Shown: piece by piece, positions 34,694-43,947 of the stretch | How positions within the stretch are numbered: position 1 is the first letter of the stretch | Layout of the letters: each line of letters starts with the position of its first letter | Source of the DNA: Trichocoleus sp. FACHB-40 | GTDB lineage: Bacteria > Cyanobacteriota > Cyanobacteriia > Cyanobacteriales > FACHB-T130 | Assembly: GCF_014695915.1 (NCBI RefSeq) | Contig: NZ_JACJPF010000046.1 | Location: 1-64,000 of the forward strand | Direction of reading: 5' to 3' | Length of the DNA stretch: 64,000 nt | Translations under genes and position numbers: made by a program | The notes under the pieces: generated by a model | Databases searched by the model: none | The model's input: the letters and a program-made list of their open reading frames with translations, nothing else | What the model was told of the DNA's origin: nothing

Positions 34694-35617
34694 ATGCTTC
34701 AGTTTCAACCTCTCGGCTTTGAACAAAAAGTTATCGAAACCTCGCTGGGGTCAATGGTTTACTACAGCGCACTAGACCAACCTTGGTCATTACCCCGACA
34801 AGGTGCAGATTTGCCGCCGTTAATCTTCCTGCATGGCTTTGGCGGAGGATCGTCTGCTTATGAGTGGTCGAAGGTGTACCCAGCTTTTGCTACCACTTAC
34901 CGCGTGTTAGCTCCGGATTTGATAGGCTGGGGTCAGTCGGCTCATCCAGTTCGAGATTACCAAGTTGCAGACTATCTCAAGACGCTAACTGAATTTCTGG
35001 AAAAGATTTCTATCTCGACGGGAGAGCAAGGCTTTGCGCCGCTACAGGTGGTAGCTTCTTCTCTGACGGCTGCTATTACTATTCGCCTTGCTATTCAACG
35101 CCCGGATTTATTTAAGACACTGTTTTTGGTTTGTCCGTCTGGGTTTGCCGACTTTGGGCAAGATGCGGGGCGCAGACTACCGCTTCAGGTAATTGGTACT
35201 CCCATATTAGATAAGTTGATTTATACGCTTGGGGCGACGAATGAAGTGTCGGTGAGGAACTTTTTGGAACGGTTTCTCTTTGCCAAGCCAGAGCGAGTTT
35301 CTCAAGATATGGTAGAGGCTTTTTTGGCATCAGCGCAACAGCCGAATGCAGAATATGCGGCATTAGCATTTTTGCGGGGCGACCTTTATTTTGACCTGTC
35401 GCTATATATTCAACAACTGACAGTTCCCACTTACGTTCTTTGGGGAGAGGAAGCGCAATTTACTAAGCTTCGACTGGGGCGGCGTTTAGCTGGGCTAAAT
35501 AAACAAGCAATTTCCGTGTTTCAACCAGTTCCGGGAACAGGAGTTCTACCGCATTTAGAGCAGCCAGAGTTAGTAATTGGATTATTACAACATTATCTGT
35601 CAGCAACTAATGGCTAA
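34694..35617 (+). CDS. Alpha/beta-fold hydrolase
   Basis: The 307-residue protein has the oxyanion motif LIFLHGFGGGSSAYEW (about 43-58), APDLIGWGQSAHP, the nucleophile region PLQVVASSLTAAITIRLAIQ, an acid strand VLWGEEAQFTKL and a catalytic histidine in GVLPHLEQPE. The elbow that is GxSxG in most family members reads ASSLT, so both glycines are replaced, a variation seen in some cyanobacterial homologues. The substrate is not known; esterase or haloalkane-dehalogenase-like activity cannot be told apart. Confidence 0.82.
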   Translation: MLQFQPLGFEQKVIETSLGSMVYYSALDQPWSLPRQGADLPPLIFLHGFGGGSSAYEWSKVYPAFATTYRVLAPDLIGWGQSAHPVRDYQVADYLKTLTEFLEKISISTGEQGFAPLQVVASSLTAAITIRLAIQRPDLFKTLFLVCPSGFADFGQDAGRRLPLQVIGTPILDKLIYTLGATNEVSVRNFLERFLFAKPERVSQDMVEAFLASAQQPNAEYAALAFLRGDLYFDLSLYIQQLTVPTYVLWGEEAQFTKLRLGRRLAGLNKQAISVFQPVPGTGVLPHLEQPELVIGLLQHYLSATNG

Positions 35618-35669
35618 TAGTAAATAAGCTTTTCTAGGAATGAGCCAATAGTCTTAGCTATTAGCTATT

Positions 35670-38126
35670 TCAAACTGATGCCTGACAACTTTTCTCTGAA
35701 TTAACTACTAATTTAGGATAAGCAATGCGTTGGTGATTGTACTGTTGCCAGACTTGCACGAAGACTTGGGCAATGCAGGTTAAATCTTCTCGCGTTAGCC
35801 CAGAATCTACTAACTGGTTATCTTGCCAACGGGCGCGGAGGATTTTGTTAATCATCGCTAGCGCTTGTTCCGGTGTGGCTTCTTTGAGACTTCGCAACGC
35901 CGCTTCGCAGGAATCCGCCAACATCATCACCCCAGTTTCCCGCGACTGGGGAATTGGGCCGTCATAGCGGAAATCCTCCTCCCGCACAACTTTACTGGGG
36001 TCTTTTTCGGCGATTTGCTGCGCTTGGTGATAAAAATAGGCAATCAGCATTGTTCCCTGATGCTCCGGGATAAACGCCCGAATCGCTTTTGGTAAACGAC
36101 ACCGCCGCGCCATCACCTCACCTTCGGTAACGTGCTTTTTGATAATTGCTGCACTTTTCCAGGGGTCGTTAATCTCATCGTGCTTATTTGGCCCACCCAT
36201 CTGATTCTCAATAAATCCTAATGAGTCGTGCATTTTGCCGATATCGTGGTAGAGTGTACCCGCTCTGACGAGTTCCACGTTACAACCGAGTTTCCGGGCT
36301 GCCGCTTCTGCCAGCGTAGCCACGAACAGGGTATGTTGAAAGGTTCCGGGAGCTTCAGCAGCTAATCGTTTCAGCAGGGGACGGTTGGGGTTAGCAAGTT
36401 CTGCCAGACGAATCGGTGTAACCAGGTCAAAGACGTGTTCAAGATAGGGACTAAGACCAAGGGCTACAATACTCCAAGCTAAACCGGAAAGACCACATAA
36501 AGCAGCTTCTTGGAGGACGGTGTACCAAATTGAACCAGCAGCTGCACTGAAGATAAGATTTACCACTAGGTAGACAGTGCTTTGAGTTAATCCTACGCCA
36601 ACACCTACAAAAGCCAATTCTTCGCGCGATCGCATTCTCCCAGCCAACAGGCTTACTACTATCCCACCCCCAATACCAGCCAGCAAATAATCCCAGCCGA
36701 TTTTCAGGCTAATTGGTAACACGGCACTCAGCAGCCCCACAACCGTGATGCCCAAGGCCGAACCGTAAAAGCTGCCCACCAGTAACCCAACAGCTGCCAA
36801 GTTCGTGTAGCGAACACCCAAACTCACCAGCACTGGCGTACTCAAAGTTAGCAGCAACACCAGCAGGTGATCTCGTTGCCGCATTTTCCGGTGAAATCGG
36901 CGTTCCACCAGCCAGAAAGTACCAACAGCACCAGAGATGAGAATCCCAAACCCCAGCACACCAGGCAAACTGATGCCCCGGCGACTCAATTTGAAATAAT
37001 CTAACAGCACAAAATCTGCTTGAGAAATTACCTCACCAGCTCGGACAATCGCCTCGCCTTTGTGCACCATCACCATTTGCGGCTTTACAGCTTGTGCTGC
37101 TTGTTCTGCGAATAATTTCGTTTGTTCTTGATCTTCGGTTAAGTTAGGTCGCAGCGCCCAAAGCAACAACTGGTTGGCTACAGGCTCAGCTTCGATAGGA
37201 ACCAACGAAGGCAGATGGACTTTCAGCGCCTCCTGTAAGATACTGTCAGGTAAGCCTGGAGGAATGCCTTGGGTAAGAATGCGTTCGGCAGCTTGCAGGA
37301 TTCCTGTTTGGGTTTTTTGCCAGACATCATTCGATAAGTCAAGCAGGGAAACATCGTAGCGACTTCTGGCTTTGTCTGTTTCTGAGAGCGCAGCTAAAGC
37401 CCTGTCGTAGCGATCGCGTGCTTGGGTAATTGTATTAATCAGGATGGAAAACTGTTCCGGGCTAGCCGTCTTATAGTAGGCTCGGAGTTCAACCGCAGCT
37501 GGTGCTGTAGAAGCATTTAATTGCTTATCGGCATCAGGCAATGACCCCAACTGAGATTGGTTAACATCCATATCGGTGTTAACTGCTGCCAGCACAGCCC
37601 GCCACTCCCATTCCGGACATTTACGGAGGGCAATCTGCGTGGGATATGACAATACATTAGCTGGCACTAAAGGAAAAAACCCGGCAATTTGTCGAAGGTC
37701 GTCGGCGGTGCGAAGCGATCGCTCCAGATCCTCGTACACTTGTTGAGTGACATCTTGATTTACCATCAAGATTGGTACAGCACCTGTGCGAGCAGCTTTG
37801 CGTTTTTCTTCCGTAGTTTTGAAATCCTCAATGCTGGCATCATAGGGAGCGCGGATGGTTTGAGGAGCTGTCTTACCGACATCCAGCTTCGGAGCATTGT
37901 AAAAGCGTTGTCCCATGGTCCCCGTGAGAGACACCACTGCCAGCATCCAAACGAACTTGGGACGGTTTCCTCGCCTACGAAGTGTAGAATCAATACCTAG
38001 CCGCAAGCCTCGCGCCGATCCATCTGTTGCTCGACGAGATGAGCGGGATGGAAAAAGATTGCGAATAGGCTGGTTCGTTCGCCGCCATTGATCAAGCTGA
38101 TGTGTCAATGACTGAAGCGTCTTCAT
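35670..38126 (-). CDS. 7TM-HD phosphohydrolase (PgpH-like c-di-AMP phosphodiesterase)
   Basis: This 818-residue protein has the 7TMR-HD architecture: a first membrane helix (FVWMLAVVSLTGTMG), an extracytoplasmic 7TM-HDED domain (about 80-360), seven membrane helices (about 395-590), and a cytosolic HD domain. The HD site is intact: FQHTLFVATLAEAAA, AGTLYHDIGKMHD, the family-specific FIENQMGG...HDEINDPWKSA, and later VMMLADSCEAALRSL. PgpH proteins hydrolyse cyclic di-AMP to pApA, and c-di-AMP controls osmotic and day-night responses in cyanobacteria. No diadenylate cyclase gene is nearby. The substrate assignment comes from the family. Confidence 0.88.
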   Translation of the reverse strand: MKTLQSLTHQLDQWRRTNQPIRNLFPSRSSRRATDGSARGLRLGIDSTLRRRGNRPKFVWMLAVVSLTGTMGQRFYNAPKLDVGKTAPQTIRAPYDASIEDFKTTEEKRKAARTGAVPILMVNQDVTQQVYEDLERSLRTADDLRQIAGFFPLVPANVLSYPTQIALRKCPEWEWRAVLAAVNTDMDVNQSQLGSLPDADKQLNASTAPAAVELRAYYKTASPEQFSILINTITQARDRYDRALAALSETDKARSRYDVSLLDLSNDVWQKTQTGILQAAERILTQGIPPGLPDSILQEALKVHLPSLVPIEAEPVANQLLLWALRPNLTEDQEQTKLFAEQAAQAVKPQMVMVHKGEAIVRAGEVISQADFVLLDYFKLSRRGISLPGVLGFGILISGAVGTFWLVERRFHRKMRQRDHLLVLLLTLSTPVLVSLGVRYTNLAAVGLLVGSFYGSALGITVVGLLSAVLPISLKIGWDYLLAGIGGGIVVSLLAGRMRSREELAFVGVGVGLTQSTVYLVVNLIFSAAAGSIWYTVLQEAALCGLSGLAWSIVALGLSPYLEHVFDLVTPIRLAELANPNRPLLKRLAAEAPGTFQHTLFVATLAEAAARKLGCNVELVRAGTLYHDIGKMHDSLGFIENQMGGPNKHDEINDPWKSAAIIKKHVTEGEVMARRCRLPKAIRAFIPEHQGTMLIAYFYHQAQQIAEKDPSKVVREEDFRYDGPIPQSRETGVMMLADSCEAALRSLKEATPEQALAMINKILRARWQDNQLVDSGLTREDLTCIAQVFVQVWQQYNHQRIAYPKLVVNSEKSCQASV

Positions 38127-38363
38127 AGTATGGTTATGACTGCCGTTTCAGGCGACAGGCGTGGTGAGAGGGAGCTAACTTTGCTTGGGTTCAAGGCATC
38201 TAACAGCAATCTTTACCTCTAGGCGGCACCCGATTGTTGGCTTCTTCCTACCTTACAGAACTCCGATGGGAATGCCTAGCCCCCTGTGGGGAAATAATCT
38301 TATCAGATTTGATTTCCTTTTACCAACTATAATCTTGGCATCTATTCTTGGGACTAAAAAAAG

Positions 38364-39257
38364 TTAACGTGGCTGAATTACGCGCGGAGCTGCCACAGCG
38401 CTACTTAGAGACGCAAAATTTTGTGTCTCTACATCTGTAGAAGGATCATAAACACCAGACCAAACGCCAAAGAGGCGGTCGGATAGTTGCAGCAATTGGG
38501 CTATTGACGTCATTCCCCAATGCTGTTTACAAGGTAGCCGCCATCCCACAGGAATGCCCGCTGTAGTGTTATACGCTCCAGACATGGCACCGACTAAACC
38601 GCAGGTAATCTGGGTTTGGTAGCCGCTACGAGCCGCACGGGCGACACTGAGTCGAAAATCTTCTAAGGTGCTAAGGAAGCAGTAAAAGGCTAAGGCAATT
38701 GGGGTACTATTTGGCTGAGCATCCCGACACAGTTGGGTTACAGCCATCTCTAAGCCAGCGCCCTGCTCTAATAATATTTGAACTGCACCCAGTTGTTCCA
38801 CCAGAGGTGTCTGGGAATTTTCTAGAAAGGCGAGGGTTTTGGGAATTAATGTGGCGGGATTCAACTTTTCTCTGAGAGATTGGGCGATCGCATATCCCAC
38901 CGCCAACACCGCATCCTGCAATTCTGGCTCGTCTGAAAAAACGCTGGCAACTTGTTGCAAGTTTTGCCGCAGTTTCGCTTTATACTCGTGGGAAAATAAC
39001 ACCACAGTTAACGTCGAAATAATTGCTTCTGTAGAGACGGGATTCATCCCCTCTGGTTCCAATAATTCCCTTTTGAGGCGATACCAATCTTCTAAATCTA
39101 ATCTAGATTGTTTAATTAAGCTTTCTGCACCCAAAACCGCGATTTTGTCCCAGCCAGAAGAATGCTGCGACTGTTTTTTGCCTTTATAGGCGTAATTTTC
39201 CCCAATTGCAGCCCCCAATAAGGTGCCGCGAAATCGACTTAAAAGTGAGTAGCGCAT
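38364..39257 (-). CDS. ADP-ribosylglycohydrolase-fold protein, probably without metal site
   Basis: The 297-residue protein opens with RFRGTLLGAAIGENYAYKGK and later has TCGLVGAMSGAYNTTAGIPV-GWRL, which correspond to the first and last conserved blocks of the ADP-ribosylglycohydrolase (DraG/ARH) fold. The di-magnesium ligands of active enzymes (GDALG followed by a T-D-D-T block, and the late D-x-D before GALAGA) are not present: the first block reads GEN and the last reads QTQIT. A catalytic role is therefore doubtful. The last 25 residues include VETQNFASLS, which is encoded by an inserted palindromic repeat (38406-38431). Confidence 0.68.
   Translation of the reverse strand: MRYSLLSRFRGTLLGAAIGENYAYKGKKQSQHSSGWDKIAVLGAESLIKQSRLDLEDWYRLKRELLEPEGMNPVSTEAIISTLTVVLFSHEYKAKLRQNLQQVASVFSDEPELQDAVLAVGYAIAQSLREKLNPATLIPKTLAFLENSQTPLVEQLGAVQILLEQGAGLEMAVTQLCRDAQPNSTPIALAFYCFLSTLEDFRLSVARAARSGYQTQITCGLVGAMSGAYNTTAGIPVGWRLPCKQHWGMTSIAQLLQLSDRLFGVWSGVYDPSTDVETQNFASLSSAVAAPRVIQPR
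38406..38431. repeat. Palindromic repeat of the TAGAGAC family inside a coding region
   Basis: TAGAGACGCAAAA and TTTTGTGTCTCTA pair with a single G-T mismatch. It lies within the last 20 codons of the ADP-ribosylglycohydrolase-like gene, where its minus-strand reading gives VETQNFASLS. It matches the intergenic copies at 20471 and 53225. Confidence 0.75.
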
Positions 39258-39471
39258 GATTTCTATGGTAGACTACACAGCCGATCCATAAAAGCCTAAA
39301 GCTTGCCGCTTACTCATGGAACGCGGCGGCTGGATTTATCTTTTCCCAGCCTTTCCCGCAAATAAGGTATCTAGCGCCCAGTTCTCGCTATCCCAGAAAG
39401 TCGGATGGGTGAGGATCTGATGATTCTTAGTCTGGATTCATCTAAGTAGAGAGAAGGCGATCGCATTTTCT

Positions 39472-40163
39472 CTATAAATTTTCTAGCGTTACTACTTCTC
39501 CAGTTTTTAGGTTCCTAAGAAACGGGATTCCCGCCCAAACTTCTATATTAAAGCTGTAAGATGAATTGTAGTCATTTATGATGTAACATCCATTAAAGCC
39601 GCGAGTTCTATTTAAAGATATATTCCAGCAAGTAGGATACACGCCCCAATATTCATTAACTTCCCCAAATTTATTTTTATGGGGTTCTAAACTAACTTTA
39701 TACGGAACCTCAACAATATCTATAAACTCATACTTATATTCGTATTTATTAACTACTTTTTGCACATCTTCCCAAGTTCCAACTTTTAGCTTTTTCTCAA
39801 AGATTTGTGAACTTATCCAAGATTCACCTAACCAAAGCAGGTTTTTAGCTATTGACTCAACGCGATTAGCGTCTTGTTTGAGAAACTCTAAATCTTCAGG
39901 AAGTAATACCCGATCTGGAATAACATTCCAAACCTCAAAGAAAGTTTCTTATTAAGTAAAATAGTAGATTTTTTGATGCCAGGTATTTCTTCAAAAACTT
40001 GAATAGCGCTAATCGGTGCCAAGGAATCTAAATATCTGGCTCTGGTAGCGATTTTTTCAACATCAGGTAATTCTTTATTATGATTTTTAGCTAATTCATA
40101 TTCTGGAGCTTTAAATAAATCTTCTGGAATAAATCCTTTATTGGCAGTAAGCATATTTTTCAT
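39472..40163 (-). pseudogene. Frameshifted gene of unknown function
   Basis: Two adjacent frames form one gene of 231 codons if one base is restored. The 5' part (ATG 40163) reads MKNMLTANKGFIPEDLFKAP...IPGIKKSTILLNK and then loses sense. The 3' part, in the other frame, continues as ETFFEVWNVIPDRVLLPEDL ... VQKVVNKYEYKYEFIDIVEV to the stop at 39472. The switch lies near 39951 in a run of A, where AATAAGAAAC in place of AATAAAGAAAC (minus strand) explains it. The total of 692 bases plus one is divisible by three. I do not recognise the family. It may be a true pseudogene or a sequencing error; 3' codons show no extra stops. Confidence 0.7.
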
Positions 40164-40425
40164 CTTGAAATGTTTCTAGTTAAATTAAACTGCCATAATT
40201 GCTTAATGCCTGTAACTTATTACACTTTATTAAAAATAATGGTAAATTAGCCAAAAGCAGAGTTTTTCCATCTATCAAAAGGTGTGGATTTACTGCATGA
40301 GCTACACTTAGCTATCAATCAATTACTCAATTTTTAGATGCGATCGCTATAAAACCTGTCTCGCGTCAGAAGTCAGATGCCAACAACTTAATTTATTGTA
40401 ATGTGGGTTCTCTTTTGGAATTGAC

Positions 40426-41784
40426 ATGAAAAACCTTTTTCATCGTTCCACTCGCAATAAAATACATCACTTCCAGATTTTAATCGTCATCACTGGCGTT
40501 TTGTTTACAGCAACTCCAGCTGGAACCCAACAGATGCCTACGCCAAAACCTACGCCTGTAAAGGTTTACGGGGAAGAACTTTATTTTGCTGATGTCATAG
40601 TCAGAGGATACCCAGTTTTTCAAGTCGGAAGTTTGGCGGGACTCAGCGCTAAGGAGCGATCGCAAATTATCAGTCGGCGTATTGCTAGCGTGCTGGCACA
40701 ACCGGAAGCTTTGGAGCAAGTCACCGTCAAACCCGATGATCCCAAGAAAATCGCCACCTTACAGGTGAATAACCGCGTTTTGATGACAGTGACTCAACAG
40801 GATGCCCGCGACTTCGGTTTGCCTGTAGAAGTGCTTGCCGAGAGGTGGGCGAGGCAATTGAATGGGGCTTTTGAGAAACCGTCTCTAGCCATTGATGTCG
40901 GACAGCGCCTATATATTACTGTGCGGGATTTGCTGCGCGACACGATAAGCAAGTTGCCGTCAATTTTAGGGGCGCTGCTGGTGATAGGCATCACTTGGGG
41001 ATTTGCCAAGGGAATGCGTTACGTCACTTTGAAATGGGCGCAAAAGACAGAAGGCGATCGCAGTGCTGAAATTCTCTTGGGACGAGTGGGATACGGTGGT
41101 GTTTGGGTATTTGGCTCAGTAGTTGCTCTGGGTGTCTTAGGACTCAACTTTGGAGCCTTACTAGGAGCGGTGGGACTAACTAGCGTTGCTATCGGTTTTG
41201 GTCTTAAAGAAATTTTTAGTAATTACATTTCTGGAATGATTTTACTTGCAGGCAGACCTTTTCGCTTAGGCGATCAGGTCGTGATTAAGGAATTCGAGGG
41301 AACCATCACCCAAATTCAACTGAGGGCTACAACCCTTAATACCTATGACGGGCGAAAGGTTTATATTCCTAATCAAGAGGTTTTTCAAGCGAGTATTACT
41401 AATAACACTGCTTACTCCTATCGGCGCAGTTCGGTAACGGTGGGCATTACTTATAAGGCAGATATCAATACGGCTACGCAAGTCATAACCGATGCTGTTG
41501 TCCAAGTTGAAGGGGTGCAGTCGAACCCGCCGCCAGAAGTCTTGGTTCGAGAACTAGCTGCTGGCAGTGTGGGTATGGAAATACGCTTTTGGGTAAATTC
41601 CCGACGGTTAGAGTTTCTCAAGACTACTTCTAGCGCCAATCAGGCAATTAAGGAGGCGTTGCACAAGGCTGGAATTGAGATTCCAACGGAAATTTATACG
41701 GTGCTGGTTCGCAATCCCCAAAATGACGCTGCTGGCGATCGCGATTCTCAGCGGTTATTTCCTAATGGCAACCCGATGCGATAA
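40426..41784 (+). CDS. Small-conductance mechanosensitive channel (MscS family)
   Basis: The 452-residue protein has a signal-anchor (FQILIVITGVLFTATPAG), a periplasmic domain (about 40-165), two outer helices, and the MscS pore and beta domain: VALGVLGLNFGALLGAVGLT-SVAIGFGLKEIFSNYISGMI, then PFRLGDQVVIKEFEGTITQI-QLRATTLNTYDGRKVYIPNQ. The pore helix is Ala/Gly-rich as in MscS. It releases solutes after osmotic down-shift. The periplasmic N-terminal domain is an addition compared with E. coli MscS and resembles other cyanobacterial channels. It converges on aroQ across a hairpin. Confidence 0.9.
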   Translation: MKNLFHRSTRNKIHHFQILIVITGVLFTATPAGTQQMPTPKPTPVKVYGEELYFADVIVRGYPVFQVGSLAGLSAKERSQIISRRIASVLAQPEALEQVTVKPDDPKKIATLQVNNRVLMTVTQQDARDFGLPVEVLAERWARQLNGAFEKPSLAIDVGQRLYITVRDLLRDTISKLPSILGALLVIGITWGFAKGMRYVTLKWAQKTEGDRSAEILLGRVGYGGVWVFGSVVALGVLGLNFGALLGAVGLTSVAIGFGLKEIFSNYISGMILLAGRPFRLGDQVVIKEFEGTITQIQLRATTLNTYDGRKVYIPNQEVFQASITNNTAYSYRRSSVTVGITYKADINTATQVITDAVVQVEGVQSNPPPEVLVRELAAGSVGMEIRFWVNSRRLEFLKTTSSANQAIKEALHKAGIEIPTEIYTVLVRNPQNDAAGDRDSQRLFPNGNPMR

Positions 41785-41820
41785 ATCTCATCTGTAGCTC
41801 AGATATCTTGCCTGCAAAAA

Positions 41821-41847
41821 TAAGGACAAGGCTGTGCCGTGTCCTTA
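41821..41847. terminator. Hairpin between converging MscS and aroQ genes
   Basis: TAAGGACA and TGTCCTTA pair, with an inner GGC-TGT-GCC stem. It sits 36 bases after the channel stop and 45 bases from the aroQ stop, so it may serve both. Confidence 0.65.
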
Positions 41848-41892
41848 TACAATGGAAAATCAAAAAATAATAAAGTTTTAGACTTTTAATTT

Positions 41893-42354
41893 TTAATTTT
41901 CTTTCAGATAGTGAATCAACGCCTGTAGTCCAAGCAGATAACTTTGTGAACCAAAGCCGCTGATTTGCCCAATTGCCACTGGTGCAATATAGGAATGATG
42001 CCGGAAAGCTTCACGGCGATAAATGTTACTCAGATGCACTTCAACTGTGGGAAGGTTCACAGCTGCGATCGCATCTCGTATGGCTACGCTTGTATGAGTA
42101 TACGCCCCTGCGTTAATCAAAATGCCTTGGTGCTGCCCCAGAGCGTTCTGGATGGCATCAACTAAGACACCTTCGTGATTCGACTGGATGATAGAAAGTT
42201 TCGCCTGTAGCGTTTGCCCTTCTTGCTCTAACAGGTGGTTAATTTCATCCAACGTTAAAGATCCATAAATCCCTGGTTCTCGCAGCCCCAGCAGGTTCAG
42301 GTTTGGCCCGTGCAGTACCAAAACACTTACAGCGCCCAAAGTTTTATGAGTCAC
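41893..42354 (-). CDS. aroQ: 3-dehydroquinate dehydratase, type II
   Basis: This enzyme catalyses the third step of the shikimate pathway. The 153-residue type II protein has [20 protein letters not shown] (about 11-30, with the active-site Asn and the catalytic Tyr), [29 protein letters not shown], and [20 protein letters not shown] (His general acid). Length and motifs are complete. A 46-residue gene ends 8 bases upstream on the same strand, so the two are probably one transcript. Confidence 0.95.
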   Translation of the reverse strand: MTHKTLGAVSVLVLHGPNLNLLGLREPGIYGSLTLDEINHLLEQEGQTLQAKLSIIQSNHEGVLVDAIQNALGQHQGILINAGAYTHTSVAIRDAIAAVNLPTVEVHLSNIYRREAFRHHSYIAPVAIGQISGFGSQSYLLGLQALIHYLKEN

Positions 42355-42362
42355 GTATTACA

Positions 42363-42503
42363 CTAACGTCTTTGGCGCGATCGCTCGTTTACGGGTATTG
42401 GAATTGGTTCCGGTTCCGGCTCAGCCTCCGGCCCTAGCAGCGTTTCGATGAGCTTCCGCGCCCATTCTTTAAGCTTTTCCAACACGGTTTCTATGTAGTC
42501 CAT
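42363..42503 (-). CDS. 46-residue conserved small protein upstream of aroQ
   Basis: An ATG at 42503 preceded by AGGAG (11 bases upstream) opens a frame of 46 codons ending in TAG 42365-42363. The product is MDYIETVLEKLKEWARKLIE followed by TLLGPEAEPEPEPIPIPVNE and RSRQRR. The first 24 residues can form an amphipathic helix; then comes an alternating Glu-Pro stretch and a basic end. I associate this helix-EPEPEP-IPIPV layout with small conserved cyanobacterial proteins; the function is unknown. The 8-base spacing to aroQ suggests translational coupling. Its good ribosome site and non-random composition argue that it is real. Confidence 0.65.
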   Translation of the reverse strand: MDYIETVLEKLKEWARKLIETLLGPEAEPEPEPIPIPVNERSRQRR

Positions 42504-42661
42504 TGTACTGACGGCTCCTGCAATACAACCAGGATAAATAGTTTACAACTGGGCAAAATTGACAGTTCTTAAATCCTATTGTACTAATAAGATTTATTAT
42601 TTTAACCCTAGCACATTAGGAAATAGCATCTCTCTCCCACCATAGAAGAGTGTTTTAGTAT

Positions 42662-42689
42662 CCTCTATCAGTCTTTTGACTGATAGAGG
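42662..42689 (-). terminator. Hairpin directly after cinA
   Basis: CCTCTATCAGTC and GACTGATAGAGG form 12 perfect pairs around TTTT, one base beyond the cinA stop. No T tail follows on the minus strand. It may end the wecA-cinA message or protect its 3' end. Confidence 0.55.
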
Positions 42690-42690
42690 C

Positions 42691-43941
42691 TCAGCGGGTC
42701 AGCAATTTTCGCCGCAGCAAGTCAAGGGCATTACAAGCGCTGGCGTAGCGAATTGAGTCACGTTCTCGAGTTTGACCCAACTGGTACTTAAAACTTGACC
42801 CAATGTGATTTGGCCCTGCTAATCCAATGTAGACAAGGCCAACTGGCTTAGCATCCGTACCTCCACCGGGTCCTGCAATACCAGTTATACTAAGCCCCCA
42901 GGTAGTGGAGAGACGCGATCGCACCCCAACCGCCATCGCTGTTGCAACTACATCGCTTACCGCACCGAATTGGGATAAATCTTCTGGATTGACACCCAAA
43001 ACGGAAATTTTCACCGAGTTGTCGTAAGAAATGACACCGCCCAGAAAGTAACTAGAACTTCCGGCGATAGACGTGATCATCTGCCCCAAGCCTCCTCCAG
43101 TGCAAGATTCCGCAACTGAAAGCGTCTCACCCTCTGCTTGCAACAACTGCCCCACCACAGAGGCAAGAGTGTCAGTGTCGCTGCCATAATAATCCAGCCC
43201 TGCAATCTGGTGCAATTGCTGCGCCACAGGCTCAATTAATCCCAGCGCTTGGGAGTCCGATTCCGCCCTCGCGGAAATCCTCAAGCGTACCTCTCCAAAC
43301 TCAGCATAAGGAGCAACCGTGGGATTGGGCAAATTGAGAAAAGGGGCAACTTTTTCAGCCAAAGCCGACTCAGCAATTCCCCAAAATCTTAACATCCGGC
43401 TTTTGATAATTTCTTTGCCCCAGCCTTGACTTTTGAGATAGGGTACAGCGGTTTCTTGCCACATCCGCTGCATTTCGCTGGGGACACCAGGGAAAGTGAG
43501 AATCGTCAATCCTGGGCGCGGTTGCCAGATAATGCCAGGGGCTGTACCGCCTGGATTGGGTAAAATTGAGGCACCGTTTGGCATCAGGGCTTGTTTGCGG
43601 TTGCTGGGTGTCATTTGCCGCCCCCGCTGGGCATATTTCCGAGCAATATCTTCGATAATTTCCGGGTTTTCCAGCAAGGGAACGCCAAAAAAATCAGCGA
43701 TCGCTTCCGTTGTCAGGTCATCCGGAGTCGGGCCAAGCCCACCAGTAAAAATTAAGATTTGCGATCTTTGCAGGGCAATTTCTATGACCTGCTTGAGACG
43801 TTCTGGATTATCTCCCACCACCGTTTGATAATAGTGGGGGATTCCCAGAGATGCTAATTGCTGCGCCAAAAAATAAGCATTGCTGTTGAGGATATCGCCT
43901 AGTAGCAGTTCGGTACCAACACAAATAATTTCAGCACTCAT
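42691..43941 (-). CDS. cinA: CinA family protein (NMN deamidase/ADP-ribose pyrophosphatase type)
   Basis: The 416-residue protein has the two-domain CinA layout. An N-terminal MoaB-like COG1058 domain (1-170; AEIICVGTELLLGDILNSNA, IFTGGLGPTPDDLTTEAIAD, MPNGASILPNPGGTAPG) is followed by a C-terminal PncC-type amidase domain (about 255-410; LSVAESCTGGGLGQMITSIA, VISYDNSVKISVLGV, GLSITGIAGPGGGTDAKPVG). CinA recycles NMN and removes ADP-ribose; it was first known as competence-linked. Both active-site regions look intact. It follows the wecA-like gene by 6 bases, so they form an operon. Confidence 0.94.
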   Translation of the reverse strand: MSAEIICVGTELLLGDILNSNAYFLAQQLASLGIPHYYQTVVGDNPERLKQVIEIALQRSQILIFTGGLGPTPDDLTTEAIADFFGVPLLENPEIIEDIARKYAQRGRQMTPSNRKQALMPNGASILPNPGGTAPGIIWQPRPGLTILTFPGVPSEMQRMWQETAVPYLKSQGWGKEIIKSRMLRFWGIAESALAEKVAPFLNLPNPTVAPYAEFGEVRLRISARAESDSQALGLIEPVAQQLHQIAGLDYYGSDTDTLASVVGQLLQAEGETLSVAESCTGGGLGQMITSIAGSSSYFLGGVISYDNSVKISVLGVNPEDLSQFGAVSDVVATAMAVGVRSRLSTTWGLSITGIAGPGGGTDAKPVGLVYIGLAGPNHIGSSFKYQLGQTRERDSIRYASACNALDLLRRKLLTR

Positions 43942-43947
43942 AACTTT

